Positions 55,478 through 64,000 of a stretch of DNA of 64,000 nt are shown here, piece after piece. The stretch is taken from the NCBI RefSeq assembly GCF_022695595.1, contig NZ_CP074380.1, positions 1,860,001 through 1,924,000 on the forward strand, given 5' to 3'. Below the pieces are notes generated by a model that did not search any database, was not told the DNA's origin, and was given only the letters and a program-made list of their open reading frames with translations. A program made the translations under genes and the position numbers. Positions within the stretch are counted from its first letter, which is position 1. Each line of letters starts with the position of its first letter. This DNA is from Streptomyces sp. MST-110588. Its GTDB lineage: Bacteria > Actinomycetota > Actinomycetes > Streptomycetales > Streptomycetaceae.

Positions 55478-55756
55478 ATGGGCGTGTTTTCACGGTTTCG
55501 CCGCCGTAAGGACGAGGCGTCGACAGAAGAGGCGGCTGCCGCGGCGGTGACGGCGGAGTCTCAGGCCCAGGGGGCCGGCGAAGAGGCCGCGGATTCCACT
55601 TCGGGGGACGACGGCGCCGAGGAGGCCGAGGGGGAGGCCACGGGCGCGCGGACGGACGAGGGCGACACCGCGGCGGCCGAGGGCGTCGAGATCCCCAAGC
55701 AGCAGTCCGCCGAGGCGGCAGCCGACAGTGAGGCGGGCGAGGGCGCCCGCCAGTGA
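55478..55756 (+). CDS. Small acidic protein of unknown function
   Basis: 92 residues. A short basic, hydrophobic N-terminus (MGVFSRFRRRKDEAS) is followed by a low-complexity Ala/Glu/Gly tail ending VEIPKQQSAEAAADSEAGEG. I recall a similar small protein at this site in other streptomycetes. ATG at 55478 has GGAG 7 nt upstream. It stands alone, divergent from miaA, and ends before a strong hairpin. Confidence 0.75.
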   Translation: MGVFSRFRRRKDEASTEEAAAAAVTAESQAQGAGEEAADSTSGDDGAEEAEGEATGARTDEGDTAAAEGVEIPKQQSAEAAADSEAGEGARQ

Positions 55757-55820
55757 CGGGGTGAGCGGACGGGCGGCGCGGTGGTCACGGCGGCGCGGGC
55801 CCCGTCCCGGAATCCGTACG

Positions 55821-55858
55821 GGAAACGGCCGGGGAGCACACGCTCCGCGGCCGTTTCC
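55821..55858. terminator. Bidirectional terminator
   Basis: GGAAACGGCCGGGGAGC and GCTCCGCGGCCGTTTCC pair over 17 positions with one mismatch around an ACAC loop, between the small acidic protein gene and the converging dioxygenase-like gene. Confidence 0.85.
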
Positions 55859-56018
55859 GTGTCCACGAACGCCGGCTCGCCGGCCTGACGGTCTGACGGC
55901 CCGGTGACTGGGTGGCCGGCGGCCGGACGGCTTGACGGCCGGCGGCTGAACGGCTGGTGAGTCGGTGGCGCGCCGTCCCGGTGGTTCGGAGGGCCGGAGG
56001 GCCGGTGGGCCGGAGGCT

Positions 56019-56756
56019 CTACGACCAGGCCGCGACGAAGTAGCCCACCCCGTACGGCGCTTCCTCGCGCAGCAGTTCACCGCTCAGGCCCGCTCCCCGG
56101 GCGGCCCCGGCCAGTACGTGCCAGCAGGCCCGGCCGGACGCCTTGAGCGCGGCGGCCAGCTCCTCGTCCAGTGCGCTCAGCGCCGCCACGTCGGCGGTTC
56201 CCAGCGCGCGGGCCGCCTCGGCGTCGAACGCCTCGGCCCGCTCGTCGAAGTAGCCCGGCGCCTTGACCGAACGGCAGGCGCTGCCGTCCCCCATGACCAG
56301 CAGCGCCACCCGCCCGGCCGACGCGGCGATCTCCTGCCCGGCCTGGAGGCAGCGGTCCCGCTCCAGGGTCTCTGCGACCCCCAGCCCCTCCACGGGGGCG
56401 TCGGCCCAGTCCGTACGGCCCAGCAGCCAGGCGCCGACGGCCAGCGACGGCGGCAGCGACCGGCCGGCGGACGGGTCGGAGGGGGCCGGGGCGGCGGAGG
56501 GGACCGACGGGCCCAGCCGGACCTCCAGGTCCACGCCGAAGCCGCGGAAGGATCCGACGGCCCCCTGCGGGTACGGGCCCCGGCCGTCCTGCCCGGCCGG
56601 GCCGAGCACGACGAGCCGGTCGGGCCGGGCCGCGGCGAGCACACCGACGGCGTCCAGGCACGCGGCCCGCAGACCGTCCAGTTCGGGCGCGGCACCCGAG
56701 GCGACCTCGGGCACCAGAAGGGGCGGGCAGGGGCAGACTGCGGCGGCTACGAGCAT
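56019..56756 (-). CDS. Class III extradiol dioxygenase-like protein
   Basis: 245 residues. The fold resembles the catalytic (B) subunit of class III extradiol ring-cleavage dioxygenases or AMMECR1-linked MEMO proteins: VAAAVCPCPPLLVPEVASG, RLVVLGPAGQD, VALLVMGDGSACRSVKAPGY and ERAEAFDAEAARALG. Metal-binding His residues typical of true dioxygenases are not obvious, so enzymatic activity is doubtful. ATG at 56756 is 7 nt from TACGCT (56764-56769), suggesting leaderless translation. It precedes miaB in reverse order on the same strand, separated by the miaB terminator. Function unknown. Confidence 0.75.
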   Translation of the reverse strand: MLVAAAVCPCPPLLVPEVASGAAPELDGLRAACLDAVGVLAAARPDRLVVLGPAGQDGRGPYPQGAVGSFRGFGVDLEVRLGPSVPSAAPAPSDPSAGRSLPPSLAVGAWLLGRTDWADAPVEGLGVAETLERDRCLQAGQEIAASAGRVALLVMGDGSACRSVKAPGYFDERAEAFDAEAARALGTADVAALSALDEELAAALKASGRACWHVLAGAARGAGLSGELLREEAPYGVGYFVAAWS

Positions 56757-56763
56757 GTCTGGC

Positions 56764-56769
56764 AGCGTA
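56764..56769 (-). promoter_or_regulatory. Leaderless -10 box for the dioxygenase-like gene
   Basis: TACGCT on the minus strand, 7 nt from the ATG at 56756; no ribosome site between. Confidence 0.55.
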
Positions 56770-56867
56770 GCCGCCCGCCCCGCGCCCGGCCGCGCCCGAC
56801 TGCCGGCTCGTACGGACCGGCCCGCCGCCCGTGACGACCGGAACAGCGCACAACGGCCCGGAACAGC

Positions 56868-56974
56868 GTTACAGAAACGCCCGATGAGACCGCAGAAACG
56901 CGGTAACGGCGTTACAGAGGGCAGCAGGGCAGCACGGCAGGTCAGCGCGGCAGGCACCTCCGTAACAGCGTTAC
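56868..56974. promoter_or_regulatory. Cluster of GTAAC/GTTAC dyads
   Basis: GTTAC at 56868-56872; GTAAC-N3-GTTAC at 56903-56915; and GTAAC-N3-GTTAC at 56962-56974, the last inside the miaB terminator stem. The sites lie 100-215 bp upstream of the dioxygenase-like gene and could be operator copies. Confidence 0.4.
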
Positions 56975-56984
56975 GGAGGTGCCT
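56952..56984 (-). terminator. Terminator of miaB
   Basis: AGGCACCTCCGTAAC (56952-56966) pairs perfectly with GTTACGGAGGTGCCT (56970-56984) around a 3-nt loop, 30 bp past the miaB stop. Confidence 0.9.
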
Positions 56985-57014
56985 CACCCAGGCGTATCCC
57001 TGGAGCCGGAGCCC

Positions 57015-58545
57015 TTACGCGTCGCAGCCGCAGCCCGGCGCGGCAGCCGCGAGCGGCGCCGGGGCCGGCGCGCCGATCTTCGGCAGGCCCAGCATCACGC
57101 CGGCCGGCTTCTGCACCGGGGCGGCGTTGCGCTTCTCCCAGGCGTCGCCCGCCCGCGTACGGCGTACGGCCTTGGCGGGCCCCTCGGCGAGCAGGTGGTG
57201 GGGGGGCGTAGGTGACCTCGACGGTCACCACGTCACCCGGCCGGACCGGCTCCTGCGGGCGGGTGAAGTGCACGAGGCGGTTGTCGGGCGCACGCCCGGA
57301 CAGACGGTGGGTGGCGTCGTCCTTGCGACCCTCGCCTTCGGCGACCAGCACCTCCAGGGTGCGGCCGACCTGCTTCTTGTTCTCCTCCCAGGAGATCTCC
57401 TCCTGGAGGGCGACCAGCCGCTCGTAGCGCTCCTGGACGACGGCCTTGGGGATCTGGCCGTCCATCTCGGCGGCCGGGGTCCCGGGCCGCTTGGAGTACT
57501 GGAAGGTGAACGCCTGCGCGAAGCGGGACTCCCGGACGACGTGCAGGGTCTGCTCGAAGTCCTCGTCCGTCTCACCGGGGAAGCCGACGATGATGTCGGT
57601 GGAGATGGCGGCGTCCGGCATGGCGGCGCGCACCTTCTCGATGATGCCGAGGTAACGCTCCTGCCGGTAGGAGCGGCGCATGGCCTTCAGGACCGTGTCG
57701 GAACCGGACTGGAGCGGCATGTGCAACTGCGGCATGACGTTGGGGGTCTCGGCCATCGCCGCGATGACGTCGTCGGTGAAGTCGCGCGGGTGCGGCGAGG
57801 TGAAGCGGACCCGCTCCAGGCCCTCGATCTTCCCGCAGGCCCGCAGCAGCTTGCTGAAAGCCTCGCGGTCGCCGATGTCCGAGCCGTAGGCGTTGACGTT
57901 CTGGCCGAGCAGGGTGATCTCGCTGACGCCCTCGGCGACCAGGGCCTCCACCTCGGCGAGGATGTCGCCGGGCCGGCGGTCCTTCTCCTTGCCGCGCAGC
58001 GCCGGGACGATGCAGAAGGTGCAGGTGTTGTTGCAGCCCACCGAGATGGAGACCCAGGCCGCATACGCGCTCTCGCGGCGGGTGGGCAGCGTCGAGGGGA
58101 ACGCCTCCAGCGATTCGGCGATCTCGACCTGCGCCTCCTCCTGGATACGGGCCCGCTCCAGAAGCACCGGCAGCTTGCCGATGTTGTGGGTGCCGAAGAC
58201 CACGTCGACCCAGGGGGCCTTCTTGACGATGGTGTCGCGGTCCTTCTGGGCCAGGCAGCCGCCCACGGCGATCTGCATGCCCGGCCGCTGCGCCTTCTTG
58301 GGCGCGAGCTGGCCGAGGTTGCCGTACAGGCGGTTGTCCGCGTTCTCCCGTACCGCGCACGTGTTGAAGACGACGACGTCGGCACCGTCGGCGTCCTTGG
58401 GCGCGCGTACGTATCCGGCGTCCTCCAGGAGGCCCGAGAGCCGCTCGGAGTCGTGGACGTTCATCTGGCACCCGTAGGTGCGAATCTCGTAGCTTCTGGT
58501 TGCGCCCACTTCGTCCACTGCTCCGGTCCGGTCCCTGCTCGTCAT
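57015..58545 (-). CDS. miaB: tRNA-2-methylthio-N6-dimethylallyladenosine synthase (frameshift in the C-terminal tail)
   Basis: Radical-SAM methylthiotransferase that adds SCH3 to i6A37 made by MiaA. Iron-sulfur domain: [39 protein letters not shown]. Radical [21 protein letters not shown] (CxxxCxxC). TRAM domain ends at VTVEVTYA. There the frame breaks at a G7 run (57200-57206). The other frame gives [20 protein letters not shown] and stops at 57015 after GCGCDA, as expected for the family. Read without correction, the frame ends at 56971 with an unrelated Arg-rich tail. ATG at 58545 sits very close to GGAGGG; a GTG slightly downstream is an alternative. Confidence 0.93.
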
Positions 58546-58724
58546 CCCTCCAGGGTAAGGGGGGCCGGGGGAAGCCCGTGCAGGCGCGGTACGGCGCAGC
58601 CGGTCCGGTACGCCGCGCCGCAGCCGTCCCGGCCGGGCGGCGGGCACGGCAGCCGGGAGCCGTGCCCGGGTCGTGATGCGGCGGGCCCTCCCCTTCCCGG
58701 GGCCGGGCTGGCAGGATCTCCGCC

Positions 58725-59720
58725 ATGCTCACAGCACTCCCCCGCATCGGCAGGCGCCGGGCGCTGCAGGCGGTCGCGGGCCTGGCCGGGCTCGGCCTGC
58801 TGCTGTGGTGGCTGCTGCCGCTGGGCGGCCCGCCCTCCCCCAGCGGCCGGGTGACACTGGCCACCGGCGTCCCGACCGGGGTGTACGCCCGGTACGGCGA
58901 GCTGCTGCGGCAGGACCTGCGCGAGGACCTGCCGGACCTGGACGTACGGCTGACCCGCAGCGAAGGCTCGGTCGACAACCTGCGGCAGCTCACCTCGGGC
59001 CGGGCGCAGTTCGCGATCGCGACGGCCGACGCGGTGGCCGAGTACCGGCGCAAAGGAGAGCGCGGCGCGCAGCGGCTGCGGGCCTGCGCGCGGCTGTACG
59101 ACGACTACATCCAGCTCGTGGTGCCCGAGGACTCGCCGGTCCACTCGGCCAAGGGCCTGGCGCGGCTGCGGGTGGGGGTGGGCGCGGACGGCTCCGGCGT
59201 CCAGCTCATCACCCGGCGGCTGATGGAGGCTGCCGGGCTGGACTTCAAGCGGGACATCACGGCGGTACGGGTCGGGATCGACCGGATGCCGGGGATGCTG
59301 GAGCGCAAGGAGCTGGACGCCTTCGTGTGGTCCGGCGGGCTGCCGACCAGCGCGGTACAGCAGCTCGCGCGCCGGACGCCCGTACGGCTCGTCCAGCTCG
59401 CGGACCTGATCCAGCCGCTGCACAAACAGGGGGAGCGCAGCCGGTACTTCCGGGCGGCCGTCATGCCGGCCGACGCCTATCCGCAGGTCCAGCACGGTCA
59501 GGCGGTCAAGACCATCGCGGTCGCGAACCTTCTGGTGACCATGGATGGGGAGGACGCCGGGCTGACGGAGGGCATCACCCGTACGGTGATCAAGAGCCGG
59601 GACTGGATCGGGCGGGAGGTGCACGCGGCGCAGAAGGTGGATCTGCGGACGGCGGTCTTCACCGATCCGCTGCCGTTGCACGAGGGTGCGCGCCGCTATT
59701 ACCAGTCGGAGAAGCCCTGA
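58725..59720 (+). CDS. TAXI-family solute-binding protein
   Basis: 331 residues. N-terminal membrane anchor or signal ([20 protein letters not shown]) without a lipobox. The periplasmic-type domain has [60 protein letters not shown] and [20 protein letters not shown], the pattern of TAXI (TRAP-associated) receptors. No TRAP permease genes are nearby, so it may instead feed a signal to the two-component system encoded 2.4 kb away, as suggested by their conserved proximity. ATG at 58725 has AGGA about 10 nt upstream. Confidence 0.88.
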   Translation: MLTALPRIGRRRALQAVAGLAGLGLLLWWLLPLGGPPSPSGRVTLATGVPTGVYARYGELLRQDLREDLPDLDVRLTRSEGSVDNLRQLTSGRAQFAIATADAVAEYRRKGERGAQRLRACARLYDDYIQLVVPEDSPVHSAKGLARLRVGVGADGSGVQLITRRLMEAAGLDFKRDITAVRVGIDRMPGMLERKELDAFVWSGGLPTSAVQQLARRTPVRLVQLADLIQPLHKQGERSRYFRAAVMPADAYPQVQHGQAVKTIAVANLLVTMDGEDAGLTEGITRTVIKSRDWIGREVHAAQKVDLRTAVFTDPLPLHEGARRYYQSEKP

Positions 59721-59722
59721 TC

Positions 59723-59756
59723 CGGGCCGGTACGGGCCGATGCCGGTACCGGCCCG
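59723..59756. terminator. Bidirectional terminator
   Basis: CGGGCCGGTAC (59723-59733) pairs perfectly with GTACCGGCCCG (59746-59756) between the converging TAXI and helicase genes. Confidence 0.85.
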
Positions 59757-59862
59757 GGAACAACCGGGTCAGGCCACTCCAGGCCAGGTACTCCCAGACA
59801 CGGACGCATTGCCCAGAGTCCGGACACAGTCACATATAGACGTCACATACCGACGTACGCAC

Positions 59863-61377
59863 TCAGACGCGCGGCGCCCGCGTCGAGCGGCGGGCGGGCC
59901 GCCCGCCCCCGCTGCGTCCGCCGGCGCCCGTACCACGGCCACCGCCGCCGCCCGTACCGCCGCGACCGCCACCGCTCACCGCGCCACGACCGCCGCCGGT
60001 GCCGTTGCCGCCGCCCGTGGCGGCGGCGCCCCCACGACCCCGCCGCGACCGGCGACGCCCGCCGCCGGAGGAGGCGGCGGACGAGGACGCCGACGCGCCC
60101 TGCCCCTGCGGCGTCGGCGCCGTGAGGACCACCGGCACGCCGGACGGGGCCTGGGCACCGGTGATCCTTATGAGTTCGCCGTCGCCGGGGCGCACCCGCG
60201 CCGTCCCCGGCGTGATCTTCGCCCGGGCCATCAGCCGGTTCATGTCCCGGCGCTGCTCGGGGGTGACGAGGGTGACGACCGTGCCGGACTCGCCGGCCCG
60301 CGCGGTCCGCCCGCCGCGGTGCAGATAGTCCTTGGCCTCGGTCGGCGGGTCGACGTTCACCACCAGGTCGAGCCCGTCGATGTGGATGCCGCGGGCCGCG
60401 ACGTTGGTGGCGATCAGCGCGGTCGCGTGGCCCGTACGGAACTGCTCCAGGGTGCGGGTGCGCTGCGGCTGGGACTTGCCGCCGTGCAGCGCCGCGGCCC
60501 GTACGCCCTGGGCCAGCAGGTGCTTGGTGAGCCGGTCGGCGCCGCGCTTGGTGTCCACGAACATGATCACGCGGCCGTCGCGGGCGGCGATCTCGGTGGC
60601 GGTGGCCCGCTTGTCGGTGGCCTCCACGTACAGGACGTGGTGGTCCATGGTGGTGACGGTCGCGGCCGAGGGGTCCACGGAGTGGGTCACCGGGTCGGTC
60701 AGGAAGCGGCGCACCAGCTTGTCGACATTACGGTCCAGCGTCGCGGAGAACAGCATCCGCTGGCCGTTCGGGTCGACCTTCTCCATCAGGCGGGTGACCT
60801 GCGGCAGGAAGCCCATGTCGGTCATCTGGTCGGCCTCGTCCAGGACGGTGATCGCGACCTGGTCGAGCGCGCAGGCGCGGCGGTCCAGCAGGTCGGCGAG
60901 CCGGCCGGGGGTGGCGACCAGGATCTCGGCGCCCTTGCGCAGCGCCTCGACCTGGCGGGTGATGGAGGTGCCGCCGACGACGGTGGCGGTGCGCAGGTCC
61001 AGCGCGCGGGCGTACGGCGTGAGCGCGTCGGTGACCTGGGTGGCCAGTTCGCGGGTGGGGACCAGCACCATCGCCAGCGGGCACTTGCTCTGCGCGCGGC
61101 GCCCCGCCGTACGGCTGAGCATCGCCAGCCCGAAGGCCAGTGTCTTGCCGGAGCCGGTCCGGCCGCGGCCCAGCACGTCGCGGCCCGCGAGCGTGGCGGG
61201 CAGGGTGGCGGCCTGGATGGGGAACGGCTCGGTGACGCCCTGCTCCCGCAGCGCGGTCAGGAGGGCCGGTGCCAGCGGCAGCTCGTCGAAGGTGGTGGCG
61301 GGCCCGGTCCGGGGGGACGGCTGCCGTGCGGACTGCTGTGGGACGGCGCTCGGTCGCGATGCGGTCGCTCGTGTCAC
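59863..61377 (-). CDS. DEAD-box RNA helicase with RGG-type tail
   Basis: 504 residues. Q motif region TTFDELPLAPALLTALREQG and FPIQAATLPATLAGRD; motif I GRGRTGSGKTLAF; Ia PTRELATQ; II VLDEADQMTDMGF (DEAD); III LFSATLD; IV RVIMFVDTKRGADRL; V ATNVAARGIHIDGLDLVVN; VI YLHRGGRTARAGESGTV. The last 100 residues are Ser/Gly/Arg-rich with RGG-like blocks that bind RNA. GTG at 61377 has AAGGG 6 nt upstream. It lies downstream of the cold-shock gene on the same strand, 339 bp away, which suggests joint expression in cold adaptation or RNA decay. Confidence 0.93.
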   Translation of the reverse strand: MTRATASRPSAVPQQSARQPSPRTGPATTFDELPLAPALLTALREQGVTEPFPIQAATLPATLAGRDVLGRGRTGSGKTLAFGLAMLSRTAGRRAQSKCPLAMVLVPTRELATQVTDALTPYARALDLRTATVVGGTSITRQVEALRKGAEILVATPGRLADLLDRRACALDQVAITVLDEADQMTDMGFLPQVTRLMEKVDPNGQRMLFSATLDRNVDKLVRRFLTDPVTHSVDPSAATVTTMDHHVLYVEATDKRATATEIAARDGRVIMFVDTKRGADRLTKHLLAQGVRAAALHGGKSQPQRTRTLEQFRTGHATALIATNVAARGIHIDGLDLVVNVDPPTEAKDYLHRGGRTARAGESGTVVTLVTPEQRRDMNRLMARAKITPGTARVRPGDGELIRITGAQAPSGVPVVLTAPTPQGQGASASSSAASSGGGRRRSRRGRGGAAATGGGNGTGGGRGAVSGGGRGGTGGGGGRGTGAGGRSGGGRPARRSTRAPRV

Positions 61378-61716
61378 TGAAGACCCTTCTGCGGAGGGAG
61401 AGGCGGGGTGGTGCCGGGGCGGGGTGCGGTGCGGCGCGCGGGTGCCGCCGGGGCACCGGTGCCGTACGCCGTACGGATCTTCCCGGAGATCCAGGGGTCT
61501 TCCTGGAGGCCGTACGGATACGGACGGGGCCCGCACCGGACGGCCGGTGCGGGCCCGCTCCGCGCGAGAGCCTGGTGGACACGCGGTCCAAGGGAACCAT
61601 GCGGTCCAAGGGAACCATGTGGCCCGAGGGGACCGTGCGGTCCCAGGGAACCACGCGGCCCGGTCGGACCGGACGGCCCGATCAGAGCGCGCGGCTCATC
61701 AGAGCGCGAGGTCGGA
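61378..61716. other. Spacer between the cold-shock and helicase genes, with 18-bp repeats
   Basis: 339 bp without a gene. At 61583-61672 five 18-bp units (61583, 61601, 61619, 61637, 61655) repeat GCGGTCCAAGGGAACCAT; the first two are identical. Each unit holds a small dyad (GGTCC..GGGAACC), so the array can form a chain of hairpins in RNA. It may attenuate read-through into the helicase gene. Confidence 0.7.
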
Positions 61717-61920
61717 TCAGATCGCGCGGATGTTCTCCGCCTGCGGACCCTTGGGGCCCTGCGTGACGTCGAACTCGACCTTCTGGCCTTCGAGCAGCTC
61801 ACGGAAGCCCTGGGCCTGGATGTTGGAGTAGTGGGCGAAGACGTCGGAGCCGCCGCCGTCCTGCTCGATGAAGCCGAAGCCCTTTTCCGCGTTGAACCAC
61901 TTCACGGTGCCGGTAGCCAT
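61717..61920 (-). CDS. Cold-shock protein (CspA family)
   Basis: 67-residue single OB-fold RNA chaperone. RNP1 KGFGFIEQD and RNP2 DVFAHYSNI are intact; start [18 protein letters not shown], end [21 protein letters not shown] at 61920 has GGAG 6 nt upstream; an in-frame ATG five codons earlier overlaps that site. It has a 5' region of about 180 bp containing hairpins, as many csp genes do, and is followed by the DEAD-box helicase gene. Confidence 0.96.
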   Translation of the reverse strand: MATGTVKWFNAEKGFGFIEQDGGGSDVFAHYSNIQAQGFRELLEGQKVEFDVTQGPKGPQAENIRAI

Positions 61921-62104
61921 GTTTTTCTCCTTCATGGGGCAATACGGAGACCGCACCGTGCGGCCTCCACGTCGCCGAGATGATCGCCCCACACCGGAGG
62001 TCTGACGTCCGGAAAAACACGGAACGCCCGGGGCTACCAGCCTCCGGGCGCACACAACGTTCATGGGTACCACAACTGCAACTCCTCCAACGTAACACAC
62101 GACC
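61921..62104 (-). promoter_or_regulatory. Cold-shock gene leader region with a hairpin
   Basis: At 62026-62049 arms GCCCGG/CCGGGC and inner GGCT/AGCC form a stem with one mismatch and a GGT loop on the minus strand. A second dyad CCGG..CCGG follows nearer the gene. The promoter was not located with confidence. The hairpin may be a temperature-responsive element, by analogy with csp leaders, which is inference. Confidence 0.45.
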
Positions 62105-63523
62105 TCACGGCGCGGTACGGGGGACGGTCACGGTCACCCGCAGCCCGTGGGGGCGGTGCGGCGCGAAGGACAGGCGGGCCCCGCCGGGGGCGAGCAGCGC
62201 CCTGGAGATCGACAGGCCCAGGCCCGAGCCGGAGACGTTCTGGTGGCGTCCGCTGCGCCAGAAGCGGTCGCCCACGCGCGTCAGCTCCTCGTCGGTCAGG
62301 CCGGGGCCGTGGTCGGTGACGGTGACGGTGACGGTGTCCCCGTCGGCGGCGGCGACGACCGTGACCCGCTCTCCGCGCGGGGTGAACTTCAGGGCGTTGT
62401 CTACGACGGCGTCCAGGGCGCTGGAGAGGGCGACCGGGTCGGCCCAGCCGGTGACGGCGCCGTGACCCTCGTACGCCAGGCGCACCCCCTTGTCGTCGGC
62501 CAGCGGACGCCAGGCGTCGACGCGCTCGGCGGCCAGCGCCGCGACATCGGTGAGCTCCAGGTCGCCGGCGGCGTGTTCGGCCAGCGCCAGATCCAGGAGG
62601 TCGTCCAGGACACGTGCCAGCCGCTTGCCCTCCGTACGGACCGAGGCGACCTCCTCGTTGCCCTCGGGGAGTTCCAGGGCGAGCAGTTCGATACGCAGCA
62701 GCAGGGCGGCCAGCGGGTTGCGGAGCTGGTGGGAGGCGTCGGCCACGAAGGCGCGCTGCTGTTCCAGGACGTCCTCGACGTGGTCGGCCATCTCGTTGAA
62801 GGAGCGGGCCAGACGGCGCAGTTCGGGCGGCCCGGAGGCGGCGGCGACCCGGGACTTCATGCGGCCGGTGGCGATGTCGTGGCTGGCGGCGTCCAGGACG
62901 CGTACGGGACGCAGCACCCATCCGGTGAGGCGGAAGGCGGCGGCGACGGCGACGAGCACGGCGGCGCACTCGCCCGCGCCGATCAGCAGCCAGCCATGGA
63001 GGATGCGGGCACGCATCTGTCCGGTGGGTGAGTCGGTGACCACGACGGCGACCACGTCACCGTCCCGGATGACGGGCGAGGCCACCGCGATCCGGCCGTC
63101 CTGGGAACCGTCGCCCCAGGGCCACACCTGGCGGGGGTCGTGGCTGCGGCGGCCGGCGAGGGCTTCCTTGAACGCCTGCTCGCCCTCGCCCGCCTTGGGG
63201 ACGCCCCAGCCCGTGGGGGCCGCGGCCATGGGGGTGCGGTCGCGGAAGAAGACGCCGGCGCGGATGCCGTACAGGTCGTGGTAGCGCCGGAGTTCGGCGC
63301 TGAGGGTGGCGTGCCGCTCGTCCTCGTCGGGCGTCTTGTCGTCGGCGTCGGGGCGCGCGGTGACGTACTGCGCCAGGGAGGCGAAGCGCGCCGCGTCGTC
63401 GATCCGGTCGACGACGACCCGCTGCTGCTCGACGCCGGCGGTGATCACGGCGAGCGGGATGCCGAGCGCGAGCAGCACGGCGGCCATCAGAGCGAGCAGG
63501 AGCGGGAGGAGTCGGGCGCGCAC
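62105..63523 (-). CDS. Two-component sensor histidine kinase
   Basis: 472 residues. First membrane helix [20 protein letters not shown], an extracytoplasmic sensor part of about 140 residues, second helix [24 protein letters not shown] ([20 protein letters not shown]), H-box [20 protein letters not shown] (phospho-His), N-box [14 protein letters not shown]1 [11 protein letters not shown]2 [16 protein letters not shown] at 63523 lies 16 bp after the response-regulator stop, so the two are co-transcribed. The signal is unknown; a TAXI binding protein encoded nearby could present it. Confidence 0.95.
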   Translation of the reverse strand: MRARLLPLLLALMAAVLLALGIPLAVITAGVEQQRVVVDRIDDAARFASLAQYVTARPDADDKTPDEDERHATLSAELRRYHDLYGIRAGVFFRDRTPMAAAPTGWGVPKAGEGEQAFKEALAGRRSHDPRQVWPWGDGSQDGRIAVASPVIRDGDVVAVVVTDSPTGQMRARILHGWLLIGAGECAAVLVAVAAAFRLTGWVLRPVRVLDAASHDIATGRMKSRVAAASGPPELRRLARSFNEMADHVEDVLEQQRAFVADASHQLRNPLAALLLRIELLALELPEGNEEVASVRTEGKRLARVLDDLLDLALAEHAAGDLELTDVAALAAERVDAWRPLADDKGVRLAYEGHGAVTGWADPVALSSALDAVVDNALKFTPRGERVTVVAAADGDTVTVTVTDHGPGLTDEELTRVGDRFWRSGRHQNVSGSGLGLSISRALLAPGGARLSFAPHRPHGLRVTVTVPRTAP

Positions 63524-63539
63524 GGGTTTGCGAAAGCCT

Positions 63540-64000
63540 TCAGGAGGCCGGGGCGGCGGGCGGCGGCCCGCCCGGCGCCACGGACGCCGGTCCGCCCGGC
63601 AGGGCGAGCCGGTAGCCGACGCCGCGCACCGTCTCTATGAGAGCGGGCATCCTCAGCTTGGCGCGCAGCGAGGCGACGTGGACCTCCAGTGTGCGTCCCG
63701 TACCCTCCCAACTGGTCCGCCACACCTCGCTGATGATCTGTTCCCGGCGGAAGACGACGCCCGGGCGCTGGGCGAGGAGGGCGAGCAGGTCGAACTCCTT
63801 GCGGGTGAGGGGGACGGCGGTGCCCTCCACGCAGACCCGGCGGGTGGCCGTCTCGACGGTGACGGCGCCCAGGCGCAGGGTCTCCTCGGTGGTCTCGTCC
63901 TCGGTGGTCTCGCCGGGACCGGCCGTCGTACGGCGGCTGACGGCGTGGATGCGGGCGAGCAACTCCCCGGTGTCGTACGGCTTGACGACGTAGTCGTCGG
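63540..64000 (-). CDS. OmpR/PhoB-family response regulator (partial, N-terminus beyond the window)
   Basis: The visible 153 residues cover the end of the receiver (DDYVVKPYDTGELLARIHAV, with the conserved Lys-Pro) and the complete winged-helix output domain (VPLTRKEFDLLALLAQRPGV; TLEVHVASLRAKLRMP; VRGVGYRLALP). A Pro/Ala tail follows. The phospho-acceptor Asp lies outside the window. Partner of the kinase gene immediately downstream. Confidence 0.95.
   Translation of the reverse strand, partial: DDYVVKPYDTGELLARIHAVSRRTTAGPGETTEDETTEETLRLGAVTVETATRRVCVEGTAVPLTRKEFDLLALLAQRPGVVFRREQIISEVWRTSWEGTGRTLEVHVASLRAKLRMPALIETVRGVGYRLALPGGPASVAPGGPPPAAPAS

Noticed and set aside
61374..61802. A minus-strand frame reading collagen-like GSLGPH repeats.
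   Set aside because: It overlaps the cold-shock gene in another frame and simply translates the 18-bp array.

Overview
The window is a stretch of high-GC (about 70% or more) actinobacterial chromosome, almost certainly Streptomyces. The evidence is the principal sigma factor HrdB with its Lys/Ala-rich N-terminal insert, frequent GTG/TTG starts, several probable leaderless genes with TANNNT -10 boxes, and a gene order that, from memory, follows Streptomyces coelicolor from about SCO5822 (parE) down to SCO5784 (sensor kinase). It is mainly conserved core chromosome with a short accessory patch near 22.4-28.7 kb. I saw no rRNA, tRNA, CRISPR array, prophage or insertion sequence.

Layout. 1-9.5 kb: topoisomerase IV subunit B (cut by the window edge), a small zinc-ribbon protein, a secreted trypsin-like protease, hrdB, a FadR-type regulator, and an ABC ATPase fused to its permease. 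10-21.6 kb: NUDIX/NrtR-like regulator, glycogen-debranching-like protein, DUF4192 protein, RecQ helicase with a phosphoribosyltransferase-like tail, two uncharacterised Streptomyces proteins, ribonuclease HII, ADP-ribosylglycohydrolase. 21.6-29.9 kb: histidine phosphatase, ABC-F protein divergent from a TetR regulator, DUF4937, VOC and TerD proteins, an alpha/beta hydrolase divergent from a second TetR regulator, and an unknown protein preceded by an 11-codon leader ORF. 30-37 kb: nucleotide and DNA-damage block, with B12-dependent ribonucleotide reductase nrdJ, its repressor nrdR (two NrdR boxes 31 bp apart), lexA (LexA box) and a DinG-type helicase. 37.2-43.9 kb: an NRPS-independent siderophore (NIS) locus with an aminotransferase, two IucA/IucC synthetases and an acetyltransferase. 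44.4-58.5 kb: lipoprotein protease, hflX, M1 peptidase, RelA/SpoT homologue, dapF, miaA, an extradiol-dioxygenase-like protein and miaB. 58.7-64 kb: TAXI-type binding protein, DEAD-box helicase, cold-shock protein, and a sensor kinase/response regulator pair cut by the right edge.

Three cross-cutting observations. (1) Six genes are broken by frameshifts that fall in or beside G/C homopolymers, and five of them need exactly one extra base. This looks like systematic under-calling of homopolymers, so these genes are probably intact in the organism. (2) Tandem repeats with an 18-bp period recur at six or seven unrelated loci, including a six-copy array grown from the stop-codon end of hrdB. (3) The best candidates for undescribed biology are the NIS locus, which lacks the decarboxylase and monooxygenase of known pathways, and two TetR regulators 3.8 kb apart with closely similar 21-bp operators.
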